Positions 1-8,092 of a stretch of DNA of 64,000 nucleotides are shown here, in pieces. The notes beneath the pieces are model-generated. The model was not told where the DNA came from, did not search any database, and saw only the letters and a list, made by a program, of their open reading frames with translations. Numbering within the stretch: the first letter of the stretch is position 1; each line of letters starts with the position of its first letter. Source of the stretch: CAVXFL01 sp963761015 (GTDB lineage: Bacteria; Pseudomonadota; Alphaproteobacteria; Acetobacterales; Acetobacteraceae). The stretch is from positions 1-64,000 of the forward strand of contig CAVXFL010000018.1 in the NCBI GenBank assembly GCA_963761015.1. Reading direction: 5' to 3'. The position numbers and the translations under genes were made by a program.

Positions 1-13
1 CAGTGCGGGTCAA

Positions 14-43
14 AACTTTAGTAGGCACATCCCTACCAATGTT
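14..43. repeat. REP-like palindrome, copy A
   Basis: An imperfect inverted repeat runs from AAC to GTT, with an inner stem GTAGG/CCTAC and a 6-base loop. It sits in a stretch of about 50 bases (3-52) that recurs at 234-283 with only about two differences. Read on the minus strand it could encode NIGRDVPTKV. Confidence 0.7.
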
Positions 44-167
44 CTGGTTTGCGCGGTTTCGGGCCGCCTTGAAGTCGTCTGGGTCGCGGCCGCACGGGCA
101 ACGCGGATGGCATCTTTGACCTGGTCGTCGGAAAGGCCGGCCTGCCTCCCGGCTTCCTTTCTCGTAA

Positions 168-199
168 GAACTTTAGGGGACGTGTCTCCCCTAATGTTC
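168..199. repeat. REP-like palindrome, copy B
   Basis: It has the same outer arms as copies A and C (GAAC...GTTC) and the same spacing, but a different inner stem (AGGGGA/TCCCCT). Both arms changed together, so pairing is kept while sequence is not. On the minus strand it reads NIRGDTSPKV. Confidence 0.7.
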
Positions 200-244
200 C
201 GTGTTTCTTGTCGATTTCCGCGAGCAGATCGCCGTGCGGGTCTA

Positions 245-274
245 AACTTTAGTAGGCACGTCCCTACCAATGTT
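245..274. repeat. REP-like palindrome, copy C
   Basis: It is nearly identical to copy A, with stem GTAGG/CCTAC and loop CACGTC, and lies about 231 bases away in the same orientation. The flanks are shared as well, so this is a duplicated segment and not just a hairpin. Confidence 0.7.
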
Positions 275-310
275 CTGGTTTGCTTCGCCTCGATCTCCTC
301 AAGCACTTCG

Positions 311-696
311 CCCTCGCGCTGCCCCACCGGTTTCGGGCCGCCCGCCATTGCAGCCGAGATGCGAGGAAACTGGTAAGGGCGGCGGCCGGAGAAACCGGCC
401 CGCCCGCCAGCCGGACAACTAGGGCCGGCGCCGGCCACAGTTTCGGCCGACCGGGCTGCTGGTGTCGGCGGCATACCAGCACGGCGGCGGAAATTAGGGG
501 ACGCGGCCCCCCGAATTTCCTTTCCCTGGCGCCGGGACAGTCTCGGGTTCGCGTGCCACGCCGAGGTCGCCGCGCTTTCGCTGAAACCTCGCGCCGGCAC
601 GAGGTTCTGGGGTTCACGCCTACTGGCGCCGGGAGGTTCCTTCGCTCTGAGACAACCTCCCCTCAAATGAGGGAAGGTCCGCGCCCGACCCGAACG
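311..696. other. no gene seen
   Basis: Apart from palindrome D nothing here can be supported. All reading frames are Arg/Pro/Ala-rich and look like by-products of high GC. Confidence 0.5.
490..519. repeat. REP-like palindrome, copy D
   Basis: The arms are GAAATT and AATTTC with an inner GGGG/CCCC stem. Spacing matches copies A-C: about 16 bases between a TTAG-like and an AAT-like border. The AAATT/AATTT arms resemble hairpins mobilised by REP-associated (Y1) transposases, but no such transposase gene is in the window. Confidence 0.6.
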
Positions 697-1122
697 TCAT
701 GGCGGCGCGCGGGGCGGCAGCAGTGGGTGCTCGTGCTGCGGCAGGTGTTCGTAGCCGAACTCAGGCACCGGGCGGCCCAGCGCGTCGGCGAGCCAGCCGG
801 CGACCAACGCGCGGTGACACCACTGGCCGCGGCGCGGGCGCTCGAAGCAGAGCAGGGCGGCCACCCGCCCCTCGGCCATCGCCACGAGCTCGGCGGCGAC
901 ACGGTGCGCATCGAGCGGCGCCAGTATCTCGTCCTTGTAGCGCGCCTCGTACTCGGCCGCCGTGGCGCAGGAGGCGAACCAGACCCCAGGATTGAGCCGG
1001 GCATAGCGCCGAAAGCCGGCGGGCTGGCCGCGCGGAATGCCCCGCGAGATACCGATCCGCGCGTGATCGTCGGGCAGCTTGGTGAACCACGACGCCGTTT
1101 TGATTTGGGGATTGGCTGTCAT
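697..1122 (-). CDS. DUF488 family protein
   Basis: This 141-residue protein has the DUF488 style seen near its start (TASWFTKLPDDHARIGISRG, then IPRGQPAGFRRYARL). It continues with a middle 'YKDEILAPLDAHRVAAEL' segment and a 'LLCFERPRRGQWCHRALVAG' segment, which in this family carries the conserved Cys and His. The biochemical function of DUF488 is not established. The ATG at 1122 is chosen; a TTG two codons upstream is possible. It stands alone, next to phage-like genes on the other strand. Confidence 0.85.
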   Translation of the reverse strand: MTANPQIKTASWFTKLPDDHARIGISRGIPRGQPAGFRRYARLNPGVWFASCATAAEYEARYKDEILAPLDAHRVAAELVAMAEGRVAALLCFERPRRGQWCHRALVAGWLADALGRPVPEFGYEHLPQHEHPLLPPRAPP

Positions 1123-1463
1123 GCGCAAGTCTAGGCCAAGTCACTGGCCGATGCCATAGCGGAATTACTGCGGGTTCGTCTGGCGATATACTGTTGCAGG
1201 GGGGATAATGGGGTCGCCGACAGCATACGGAACGATGTGGGGAGCGGCGGGCAATGGCTTTGAATCTGGCGCGAAAATAAATTCCGGGCAAAAATGGCGT
1301 CCCGGTCGCCAGCCGGCGCTTGGCCGGGCGTGGCCAGGGCGGAAAGCAGCAGCAGCCCCGAGTGCAGCTGTTGCACTGAAAAATGCAACAATCGGCCGTG
1401 CGGCAGGGGCCTGATTGGATCGGTGGGTTACCGCTGCACACGGCCTCACCGGGCCACGCGCGC
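1123..1463. other. intergenic, no gene seen
   Basis: No supported coding region. This probably holds the divergent promoters of the flanking genes, but no clear -35/-10 pair stands out. Confidence 0.4.
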
Positions 1464-1941
1464 ATGCGCTATATTCGGTGCATGCGCGCAGCACGAGACA
1501 TCGCCGCGGCGCCGGAATATCCCAGCCCCGGCCATGCGGTTTCCGACATCATCGCGGAAATCCAGCGCAGCGTCGCGATCCTGGCCGAGAGCGACGACAA
1601 GGGCGCGTTGAACATCGCCCAGGCAATCGCGCTATGGGTTGGCAACGACAGCGTGACCTTTCCCGCCGCTCTCGGCCTGCCGCACGACTGGCGGAATATC
1701 CACCGCCGTGAGTGCCGCGACCGACTGCTGCATGAGTTGGTGCAGACGGACTTTCCGGGGCTGCGCGGACGAACGCTTGCCCGCGCGGTTGCTGCTGCCG
1801 TTCGCGGCTGACGAGCGCGTCGCCTGGCCTCGCGACCGCGCTGCTGGCCGCCGGCCCGATGGGCGCAACGGCATGTGCTTCGACATCTTGTCGTTCGGTG
1901 ATGCGGTTGGCGTCGATCGGCTGCGGCAGATATTCGGCTAG
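1464..1941 (+). pseudogene. hypothetical protein, frame broken near 1793
   Basis: The first part, from ATG 1464 or 1482, reads an Ala/Ile-rich segment (VSDIIAEIQRSVAILAESDD) and stops at 1811. Dropping one G near 1793 lets the protein continue as ADERVAWPRDRAAGRRPDG and end with FDILSFGDAVGVDRLRQIFG at 1941. That tail reads like real protein, so I treat the gene as one unit of about 158 residues with a +1 break. I do not recognise the family. It opens the run of small plus-strand genes that continues to 5100. Confidence 0.5.
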
Positions 1942-1977
1942 CCGATCACGCGTTGCGCCTAGCCGATCATCGCGCCG

Positions 1978-2718
1978 ATGTTGCCCGACATGGCGCAGAC
2001 AGTCCGAAAGTTGGCCACGGTTGTGCGGGAACGCGAGGCGGAGATCACGCCGATCGCCGACGACCCAGACTACGCCGAGGCGGACACGTTGCTGTCGGCG
2101 CTGCGCAGCAAGCACGCCGAGATCAGCACCCTGATCGAAACGCTTGAATTGGAACAATGGCTCGGCCCGAGGCCAGCCGATCCAAGGTCAGAGAGTGATC
2201 GCCAGCTACGTTGGCGGCTACGCAAGCTCAGGGCCGCGCTATCCATCAGCGCCGTGTTGCCGCAGCCGATCGCCGCGACCGCTGCCGGCGGGCCGGACCT
2301 GCAGGCGGCGCTGCAGCTATTGCGGGGCGAAAAGGTCGCGCCGGCGCCGAGCGTTCCTGAGCAGATCGAAGCCGCAAAGCGTGACTTGGCCGTGCTCGAT
2401 ATAGCGATCCACGCGCAAGCCGAAGTCGTTGAGACCATCCGTGCCGCTAAGGCACTTGAGGTTTCGCACAGGATCGCGCCCAGGAACGACGCGTTGTTGG
2501 TCAAAAGATACCGCGTCATGCAGGCGTTGGCCGCTGTCGAGCGGGAGCTTTGCGAGCTGCATGCGCGGTTCATCGAGTGCGGTTACGGCCCGCACCCCAG
2601 ATCAGACATCACGCCGTTCCCGGCGGTCCGGGCTTCGCTGGTCCTGGGAACCGAAGATACGTGGAACAGCGAGATCAGCATGCACCGCAGATATTTGGAG
2701 GGTCGGGGAATTCTCTGA
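1978..2718 (+). CDS. hypothetical coiled-coil protein (phage-like block)
   Basis: This 246-residue protein is rich in Leu, Ala, Glu and Arg, with heptad-like helices around residues 15-60 and 120-200 (for example EIEAxKRDLAVLD-type patterns). No enzyme motif is visible. It starts at ATG 1978 or the internal ATG 1990. Its TGA overlaps the next ATG (TGATG), so the two are translationally coupled. Position in a row of short overlapping genes suggests a prophage module; the function is unknown. Confidence 0.6.
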   Translation: MLPDMAQTVRKLATVVREREAEITPIADDPDYAEADTLLSALRSKHAEISTLIETLELEQWLGPRPADPRSESDRQLRWRLRKLRAALSISAVLPQPIAATAAGGPDLQAALQLLRGEKVAPAPSVPEQIEAAKRDLAVLDIAIHAQAEVVETIRAAKALEVSHRIAPRNDALLVKRYRVMQALAAVERELCELHARFIECGYGPHPRSDITPFPAVRASLVLGTEDTWNSEISMHRRYLEGRGIL

Positions 2719-3086
2719 TGGAAGCTGATGCCATCCTCGAGCAGTTGCGCGCCGACATCGCCGACGACATCGCGCTTGCCGAGGCTGATCTGGAAGAAGC
2801 GCGGCAGGAAGTTGACGCCGCACGTTCCGACGAAGCCGCCTCGCTGGTGACGCGGGCAGCACTCGGCGAGGCGATCGAGCGACTTGCTCCCGGCCAGGCG
2901 GCCGATCGGCTGCGCGCGAGGCAGCGCGAGGAGATCAGGCGGATCGACGGTCGGATGGCGGTCGCACGTGGCCGGCTCGCCGCTGCCCGCCGCCACGTCG
3001 ACGCGCTGCAGGTTGAACTCGCCGACGTTGAGCGCGCGCTCTCGCCGCCTGTGGTGGAAGAGGCACCCATCGAGGAGTTCGCGTAG
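2718..3086 (+). CDS. hypothetical coiled-coil protein
   Basis: This 122-residue acidic and helical protein is almost entirely predicted coiled coil (EADLEEARQEVDAARSDEAA early, ADVERALSP late). The start overlaps the previous stop by one base, and the next gene begins directly at the GTG after its TAG. No family is recognised. The tight packing supports a single transcript with its neighbours. Confidence 0.6.
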   Translation: MEADAILEQLRADIADDIALAEADLEEARQEVDAARSDEAASLVTRAALGEAIERLAPGQAADRLRARQREEIRRIDGRMAVARGRLAAARRHVDALQVELADVERALSPPVVEEAPIEEFA

Positions 3087-3444
3087 GTGCCGCTCACGAT
3101 CGGCCTCGGCCACGTCACTGCCACCATCGCCGCCGGCGAGGCGCTCTCGCCGGCCGTCGCGATCGGCGCCCAGCGGATCGTTGGCTTGGCGATGCCTGTG
3201 GCCTGGGATGCCGCGGACATCACCTTTCAAGTGTCGACAGATGGCGGGGCCAATTACTACGACCTCTACGATTTCGGCGGGCGCCGAGGTCTCGATCGCT
3301 GTCGACGCCGGCCACGCGGTAGCTCTCGTCGAGGACGCGTTCACGGCGCTGAACATGCTGAAATTGCGCTCGGGGACTTCGGCCGTTCCGGTTCCGCAGA
3401 ACGCCGATCGTCTCATCAAGATCGTTGTCCGGGATTTTCGCTGA
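3087..3444 (+). pseudogene. phage structural-type hypothetical protein, frame broken near 3283
   Basis: From GTG 3087 the protein reads through VAWDAADITFQVSTDGGANY and YDLYDFGG. Removing one G from the GGG near 3283 continues it as AEVSIAVDAGHAVALVED, then LKLRSGTSAVPVPQNADR, ending at 3444. The pattern 'W..A.ITFQ.S.DG..Y.DLYD..G.E' followed by 'LRSGTSA.PV.Q' is familiar from short proteins of alphaproteobacterial prophages, near the head and tail genes. The restored length is about 118 residues. The exact role is unknown. Confidence 0.55.
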
Positions 3445-3620
3445 TGGGCGAGACCGAAAACATCGTCGCCGATAAGGCCGACAACGACGTCGATATTCTG
3501 GTCGCCGAGGCGTTGAAGCACGCCCTCGCCGGGGTCGACCCGAACTCCAAATGCGCCGAAAAGCTGCGCCAGCGTTTGCTTGAGCTCGCGCGGCACGATG
3601 GCGCTGAAGGTCTGCACTGA
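3444..3620 (+). CDS. small hypothetical protein
   Basis: This 58-residue acidic protein starts at an ATG that overlaps the previous TGA (TGATG), which supports it as real. It reads ILVAEALKHALAGVDPNSKC and has no recognisable domain. It belongs to the phage-like block. Confidence 0.5.
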   Translation: MGETENIVADKADNDVDILVAEALKHALAGVDPNSKCAEKLRQRLLELARHDGAEGLH

Positions 3621-3729
3621 CAGGCGCCGTAGCTGGGCCCGGCTGTCAGGCAGCGCGGCGCGCCGCCTTCTTGTCTCCGATCGCTCGGGCGGAGGCGGCG
3701 CGCCGTGTTTTTCCTGTGGAGGCGTGGAC

Positions 3730-3924
3730 ATGCCGATCCGAAATCCGCCCGCGCGCGGCGCAAGGGTGCGGAACATTTCTGATCTCGAAGCGCGGATGAG
3801 GAAATGGCGCGTGATGCGCCACTACGCCGATACGATGGCCCATCTCGACCAGGAAATCGCGGCGAGCCAGCGCCGCACCGTGGCGAGATTGCGCGCGCGT
3901 TTGAATCGCCTGCTGAGCCGCTAA
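3730..3924 (+). CDS. small basic hypothetical protein
   Basis: This 64-residue protein is rich in Arg (VARLRARLNRLLSR at the end) and probably helical. The ATG at 3730 is the first in frame after a 109-base gap with no gene. No family is recognised. Confidence 0.4.
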   Translation: MPIRNPPARGARVRNISDLEARMRKWRVMRHYADTMAHLDQEIAASQRRTVARLRARLNRLLSR

Positions 3925-3972
3925 TCCGCTGACGGCTGGCAATAGGCCCGCGCCGGCCCTATCCTGGCCGCC

Positions 3973-4599
3973 ATGCCGGCTGCCGCCGTTCACCAGCACG
4001 TCGCCGCGCCGCAACACGATCGCCTCGCCGGCGAGCGCGCGGCGCGGTTCCGCCGCCGGCTCGTCGAGGCCGACGCCGAGGCCGACCGCGCGCTGGGCGG
4101 CCTTGTCGCGGCACACCTTCGCCCTGATAGCGTCCTGCAGCGCAAGGCGATGCCGCCCCTTGCCCGCCTGGTGGCGGGGTGGCGCGAATCCATGCCCTCG
4201 GTGGGGCGGATCGATTGCGCGGCCGGGCTCGAAACCGACGGCGCCTCGCTGCTCGAACTACGCGCCAGCGCCGGCGGGCTGCACAGCGCTCCGCCCTGCG
4301 GCCTCGATCCGGGCGCTGTGGTGCTTCGGCTCCTGCTTATCGTCACCCCCGGCCAGATGCACTTGATTGTGCGGCCTGTCGCCGCCGTCACGATGGCGGC
4401 CCTACGGGAGCGGTTCGCCCAGGACGACGACCCCGGCGCGGTGCTGGTGGAACTCCGCGACCTCGCCGCCGTGGCGAAGCCTGGGGCCTTCACCATGTCG
4501 GTTCCGAGCGGCGGCACCTGGTATGGTGACGCTGTGCGCCGGGACGAGGCCGATGACGGCGGCGTGCTGGTCATCGCACGGGGTTTCGCCCCGCCATGA
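3973..4599 (+). CDS. hypothetical protein
   Basis: This 208-residue protein has no family I recognise. An Arg/Ala-rich helical N-terminus (to about residue 55) precedes a mixed region with a hydrophobic strand (VVLRLLLIVTPGQMHLIV) near residues 116-133. Its last bases overlap the next start by four bases (ATGA). It is part of the tandem small-gene block next to tRNA-Arg. Confidence 0.5.
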   Translation: MPAAAVHQHVAAPQHDRLAGERAARFRRRLVEADAEADRALGGLVAAHLRPDSVLQRKAMPPLARLVAGWRESMPSVGRIDCAAGLETDGASLLELRASAGGLHSAPPCGLDPGAVVLRLLLIVTPGQMHLIVRPVAAVTMAALRERFAQDDDPGAVLVELRDLAAVAKPGAFTMSVPSGGTWYGDAVRRDEADDGGVLVIARGFAPP

Positions 4600-4811
4600 A
4601 GGTGCCCCTGCGCGATCGAATCGTCGAACTGCTGCGCGAGCGGCGTGGCGGCCTCGGCACCGCGCGGCTTCTCGCCGAGTGTGGCGTGCCGCCGGGTAGG
4701 CGCCTGAAAAGCGTACGCGTGCTGGAGCGGCTGGCGCGCCGAGGCCTGGTCGTCGCGGGCGGCGGCGATGGCCGGCGCATCATCTGGCGCGCTGTCCGTG
4801 GCCGCAGGTAG
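4596..4811 (+). CDS. small winged-helix-like protein, paralogue of the gene at 6403
   Basis: This 71-residue protein reads IVELLRERRGGLGTARLLAE, then SVRVLERLARRGLVV. The pattern LRxRxxGLxTxxLLxxxGxP...RVLxRLAxRGLV is shared with the protein at 6403-6816, so the two are paralogues. A helix-turn-helix followed by a wing is plausible, hence DNA binding is inferred, not shown. It overlaps the preceding gene by four bases. Confidence 0.55.
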   Translation: MKVPLRDRIVELLRERRGGLGTARLLAECGVPPGRRLKSVRVLERLARRGLVVAGGGDGRRIIWRAVRGRR

Positions 4812-5100
4812 TTTCACCGCCATTCTGGCGGCCTGGGGGTCGTTGCAGGAGATCGCCGACGACCTCGGCTTGTCATACCACGTCGTATTCGGCTGGCGGA
4901 GGCGGGACAGCGTGCCGCGCTGGCACTTTGATGCCTTGATCGCCTCGGCCCAGAAGCGCGGTGTGCCTGGCTTGTCACGCGCCTGGCTGGAGGCCGCCGA
5001 TCGCATCCGGCACGGCAGGCCGCCCAGCCGGTGTCTCAACGGTTCTCCAGCAGCGCGCGCGCCAGCCAAAACGGTAGCCCATCGGGTAATCCGGGATTGA
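4798..5100 (+). CDS. phage-type HTH protein (carph-isopro-like)
   Basis: The N-terminal half reads SLQEIADDLGLSYHVVFGWR, then DSVPRWHFDALIASAQKRG. This is the layout of the short helix-turn-helix found in phage repressor-like proteins: a helix, 'LGLSxxxVxxWRxRxSVP', then 'W..L...A...G'. GTG 4798 is preferred; an ATG at 4768 would deeply overlap the previous gene. The C-terminal tail is low in complexity. The last 65 bases overlap the minus-strand protease remnant. Confidence 0.55.
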   Translation: MAAGSFTAILAAWGSLQEIADDLGLSYHVVFGWRRRDSVPRWHFDALIASAQKRGVPGLSRAWLEAADRIRHGRPPSRCLNGSPAARAPAKTVAHRVIRD

Positions 5101-5260
5101 GCCCGCCGCCGGTGCTGACCAACGCGACGGTGCGGCCGTCCGGCAGGACCACCGGCGAGCCGGACATGCCGCCCGCGATCGGCTGCGCGGCGTTCTCGAT
5201 GGTAAACCATAGGCCGCCGCTTCGAATGCGGCACGGATACCACTCGGTCAGCGACAGCAC
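5036..5260 (-). pseudogene. trypsin-like serine protease, C-terminal fragment
   Basis: The minus-strand frame contains AGGMSGSPVVLPDGRTVALV, the GxSGSPV motif that carries the nucleophilic Ser of trypsin/DegP-type proteases. The His and Asp parts of the triad are missing: the frame is closed by a TAG a few codons upstream of the GTG at 5260, and I could not find them in another frame. It looks like the end of a truncated gene. Confidence 0.5.
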
Positions 5261-5603
5261 CAGGGCATCGGCGACGACAGGGCGGCGCGGCTAGCCATCG
5301 CGCGAGATTGGCACCAGGCGTATCGGCGGTTCGTCCGCCGGTGATTTGGTCGCCACCCACTGCAATTCTGCAATGCAGCTTTTTTCGGAAAAGGAGTGAT
5401 TTCAATCAACTAGCGTTTGTCGCGCGCGGAATTTTATGCCGAGGCGCAACAATTCACTTGCCAGCGCTTGAGAGAATTGCCACACAGGAAATCTGTCTTA
5501 ACCCCTAGGGAGCATTCTCTCGGTTTCAAGGACTTTCAACCGAAGAAAACCACACAGCTGGTGAGCGGTTGAGCTTAGATCACCGATGACGGGAGACTTA
5601 ACC
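5261..5603. other. AT-richer intergenic segment
   Basis: No gene is supported. Base composition shifts visibly here (for example AATTTTATGCC, CTTTTTTCGG) against the GC-rich surroundings, and the shift continues through the Fic module to about 6400. This suggests an inserted segment of different origin. Confidence 0.5.
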
Positions 5604-5789
5604 ATGACCGAACTCAAGACGAATGAGCCACTTCTGCAGGCGCTTGCGCGGGCCTCGGAGCACAAGGCAACACCCCAAGAGATTCGTGAGCAGCGCATTT
5701 CCTTCATTCTGGGATCGATCAAGGAATCCAGTGGCATTACTCGCGAGCGAATTCAGCGCGTTCTTGATGAACAAGAGGGCAAAGTCTAG
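5604..5789 (+). CDS. small protein preceding Fic, candidate antitoxin or partner
   Basis: This 61-residue protein contains ATPQEIREQRISFILGSIKE and SGITRERIQRVLDEQEG. I recall similar short proteins ('REQRVSF..G.....S.IT...V') next to other genes, but not a proven function. The ATG at 5604 follows GGGAGA at a good distance, better than the ATG at 5586. The stop lies three bases before the fic start. It may restrain the Fic protein, as small partners do in type II Fic modules, but the usual inhibitory [S/T]xxxE[G/N] motif is not clear here. Confidence 0.6.
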   Translation: MTELKTNEPLLQALARASEHKATPQEIREQRISFILGSIKESSGITRERIQRVLDEQEGKV

Positions 5790-5792
5790 CTA

Positions 5793-6399
5793 GTGATCCT
5801 CTTTGAGCTTACTGGAAGCGAGGACCACCCCGCCTATCAAGGACTGGCGATTGCGAACCTAAATCGCCAGTACCGACTTTCTGCGTTCTGTTGTAACGGC
5901 GGCTATTGAAACTGGGCGTCTATTCTTATCGCAGCACATAATCAAGGCGCTCAACTTTCACGCGATTACGTGTCTGCATACGAATCCCGGTGAATATCGG
6001 CCGTGCCCTGTTACGGTGGGGAACTATGTTCCGCCCGAACACTACCGAGTTCAAGCATTGATGGATGATTTTGTAAACGAGGTAAACAGAAATTGGGATA
6101 GGGACGATACTGTAGTTCTCGCTAGTTTCGTTTTATGGAAGATGAACCACATTCATCCGTTCATAAATGGGAACGGGCGCACCGCTCGTGCAGCTTGTTA
6201 CTTCGTTCTGTGTGTTCGATCCGGCGCTTGGCTGCCGGGCGAGAGAATATTACCTGAATTGATCCGAGAACACAGGGTCGAGTATGTTGAGGCGCTGAAG
6301 CATGTAGACGCATCAGTGGCGGGTTCTCTCGACCTTTCACAACTACACGGCTTGCTCTCACGATTGCTTGCAGAACAGCTTGGGGCACCACCACCCTAG
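5793..6399 (+). pseudogene. Fic family protein, frame broken near 5877
   Basis: The second part contains HPFINGNGRTAR, the HPFxxGNGRxxR core motif of Fic enzymes, which usually transfer AMP to a target hydroxyl. Just before it lies the helix VLASFVLWKMNHI. The start, GTG 5793, reads VILFELTGSEDHPAYQGLA and stops early; skipping one base near 5877 joins it to FLRSVVTAAIETGRLFLSQH and the Fic core. The restored length is about 200 residues. The catalytic His, the anion-binding GNG and the Arg are intact. The AT-richer composition suggests horizontal transfer. Confidence 0.75.
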
Positions 6400-6402
6400 C
6401 TT

Positions 6403-6816
6403 GTGACCAGTGTGCTGCGCGCCCGGCCGGACGGGCTCACGACGCTGGCGCTGCTCGACCGGCTCGGCATCCCAGGCCCCGAACGCGTCCGCGCGGTCCG
6501 GGTCCTGGCGCGGCTGGCGCAGCGCGGCCTGGTGCGCACGACCGACGGCACACATGCCGGATCGGTCTGGACCATCACGCCCGACCCGCCCAGGCGGCGC
6601 GCTGGCGGCGGCGTGGTCCGAGGCGCGGCCGAGGTCGCCCAGGCGGGGGCCCGGTCGGCGGTGGCTGAATTGGCAATGGTTGCCGATCTGCGCCACGCCG
6701 GTCCGGGCCCTGGCTTTGTTACCCGAGGTGTTACCCGGCGGCGAAAGAGGCTGTGGACGACTTCGGCTAAGTGCTTGCGTCCCCGAGAGGATTCGAACCT
6801 CCGACCCCAGGATTAG
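6403..6816 (+). CDS. winged-helix-like protein running into the tRNA
   Basis: From GTG 6403 it reads LRARPDGLTTLALLDRLGIP, then VRVLARLAQRGLVRTTDG, matching the protein at 4596-4811 along most of that one's length. The remainder (VWTITPDPPRRR onward) is Ala/Gly/Arg-rich. The final residues (REDSNLRPQD) are only the read-through of the antisense tRNA-Arg, so the true end may be an artefact of the insertion junction. DNA binding is inferred. Confidence 0.45.
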   Translation: MTSVLRARPDGLTTLALLDRLGIPGPERVRAVRVLARLAQRGLVRTTDGTHAGSVWTITPDPPRRRAGGGVVRGAAEVAQAGARSAVAELAMVADLRHAGPGPGFVTRGVTRRRKRLWTTSAKCLRPREDSNLRPQD

Positions 6817-6851
6817 GAATCCTGTGCTCTATCCGGCTGAGCTACGGGGAC
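6779..6851 (-). tRNA. tRNA-Arg (anticodon CCT)
   Basis: The minus strand folds into a 73-base cloverleaf. The acceptor is GTCCCCG/CGGGGAC, the D arm GCTC...GAGC, the anticodon stem CAGGA/TCCTG with loop TTCCTAA, and the T arm GGAGG-TTCGAAT-CCTCT. Anticodon CCT reads AGG (Arg). No CCA is encoded. It forms the border between the accessory block to its left and the conserved genes to its right. Confidence 0.95.
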
Positions 6852-7163
6852 ATTCACCAGCTTCAGGCGATTACATCTTGATCCACAATACTTGAACCTC
6901 GTCCTAGGCTCATCTCATCTCGACGCTTCCCCGACGTAAAGCCGGCGCTCACTGGGGCACTGTCCCTACGGCCACCGGAATGTCAACGGTGGGCCCGCGG
7001 CGCCCGCACGCCGTCAAATCGCGCGAGCGATGCCATCGATCCCGCCCATCGGTGGCGGGCCCCGCTACACCTCCGGTCTATACATTGGCGAACGCACCCG
7101 CTCCCCCCGATCCCAGCAGTCATTTGCCAGTTGCGGGTCGAGCGGAATAGTGTGCGGGCCGCT
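6852..7163. other. intergenic, no gene seen
   Basis: Nothing coding is supported. The segment should hold the tRNA-Arg promoter (minus) and the promoter of the TPR gene (plus), but no clear boxes are seen. Confidence 0.4.
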
Positions 7164-8000
7164 ATGGACGCGCGGCGACTTGTCCCGGTTGGAGCAGCCT
7201 GCCTGCTCGCGATGGCCGTCGGGGCTGGCGGGTGGTGGGCGCTGCATCCGAAAGCGCCTGGCGAGCGCGCCGAAGCGCAGGCGCCGCTGCCGGTGCCGCC
7301 GGCGCCGCCGCGCATCGCCGAAGGCAGCGACTACGACCGCTGCCTCTCCATGCTCACCACCGATCCCCAGGGCGCCAACGGTTTCGCCGAAACCTGGGCG
7401 TCCGCCGGCGGCGGCGAGGGCGCGGTGCACTGCCACGCACTCGCCCAAATCGCGCTCGGCAACGCGCAAACCGGGGCCGAGATGCTGGAGCATCTGGCTG
7501 CCGCCAGCCACGACGACAACGCGGCCCGCGCGACGCTGTACGGCCAGGCGGACCAGGCCTGGACGATCGCCGGCAGTCCTGACCACGCCTTCGCCGATGC
7601 CTCGCTGGCGCTGACGCTCGATCGCGACGATCCCGATCTGCTGGTCGACCACGCGGTCGCCGCCGCCGCCCTGGCGCACTACGCGGTCGCCGTGGCGGAT
7701 CTCGATCGCGCGCTGGAGATCGAGCCGCGCCGCCCGGATGCGCTGGTTTACCGCGCCGCCGCCGAACGCCATCTTGGCCGCCTTGATATTGCCGAGGCCG
7801 ACATCGGTCGCGCCCTGACCCTCGATCCCCAGAATGCCGACGCGCTGCTGGAGCGCGGCATCATCCGCCAGCGGCGCGGCGACGAGGCGGGGGCCCGCGC
7901 CGATTGGCAGCGGACGATGAATCTCGCGCCCGACACGGCGACCAGCGATTTGGCCGAGCAGAACCTCGCGCTGCTGGAGGCTGGCCCCTACCAGCGCTGA
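7164..8000 (+). CDS. membrane-anchored TPR protein
   Basis: This 278-residue protein starts at ATG 7164. Residues 6-24 (VPVGAACLLAMAVGAGGWWA) form a signal anchor, followed by a Pro/Ala linker. The C-terminal half has tetratricopeptide-type repeats: 'AVAVADLDRALEIEPRRPDA', then 'LDIAEADIGRALTLDPQNAD', then 'RGDEAGARADWQRTMNLAPD'. It is therefore likely a periplasmic protein-protein interaction module. No enzyme motif is visible. It is probably monocistronic. Confidence 0.75.
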   Translation: MDARRLVPVGAACLLAMAVGAGGWWALHPKAPGERAEAQAPLPVPPAPPRIAEGSDYDRCLSMLTTDPQGANGFAETWASAGGGEGAVHCHALAQIALGNAQTGAEMLEHLAAASHDDNAARATLYGQADQAWTIAGSPDHAFADASLALTLDRDDPDLLVDHAVAAAALAHYAVAVADLDRALEIEPRRPDALVYRAAAERHLGRLDIAEADIGRALTLDPQNADALLERGIIRQRRGDEAGARADWQRTMNLAPDTATSDLAEQNLALLEAGPYQR

Positions 8001-8092
8001 CCGGACCGCGCTGACCGGACCCGGCCGCGCTTTCGCGGTCGCGCCCCGTGGGCTAAGTCCCGCCTTCCGCTTCAGCCGAGCACGATGCGCCG

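Larger units (their letters stand above)
1..310 (-). pseudogene. degenerate phage-like coding fragment (partial)
   Basis: On the minus strand one frame reads TRKEAGRQAGLSDDQVKDAI, which resembles the 'TRKEAAxxAGLSxxQxxxAxRVA' segment of ParB-like proteins from prophages (family resemblance from memory). The segment is interrupted by palindromes A-C, changes frame between them, and has a stop in the aligned frame at copy C. It runs off the left edge of the window. It looks like a decayed, internally duplicated gene remnant and not a working gene. Confidence 0.3.

Noticed and set aside
3..283. CRISPR-like array from the repeated segments at 3-52 and 234-283
   Set aside because: There are only two near-identical copies, the spacing is irregular, the spacer-length region contains coding-like sequence and another hairpin, and no cas gene is near.
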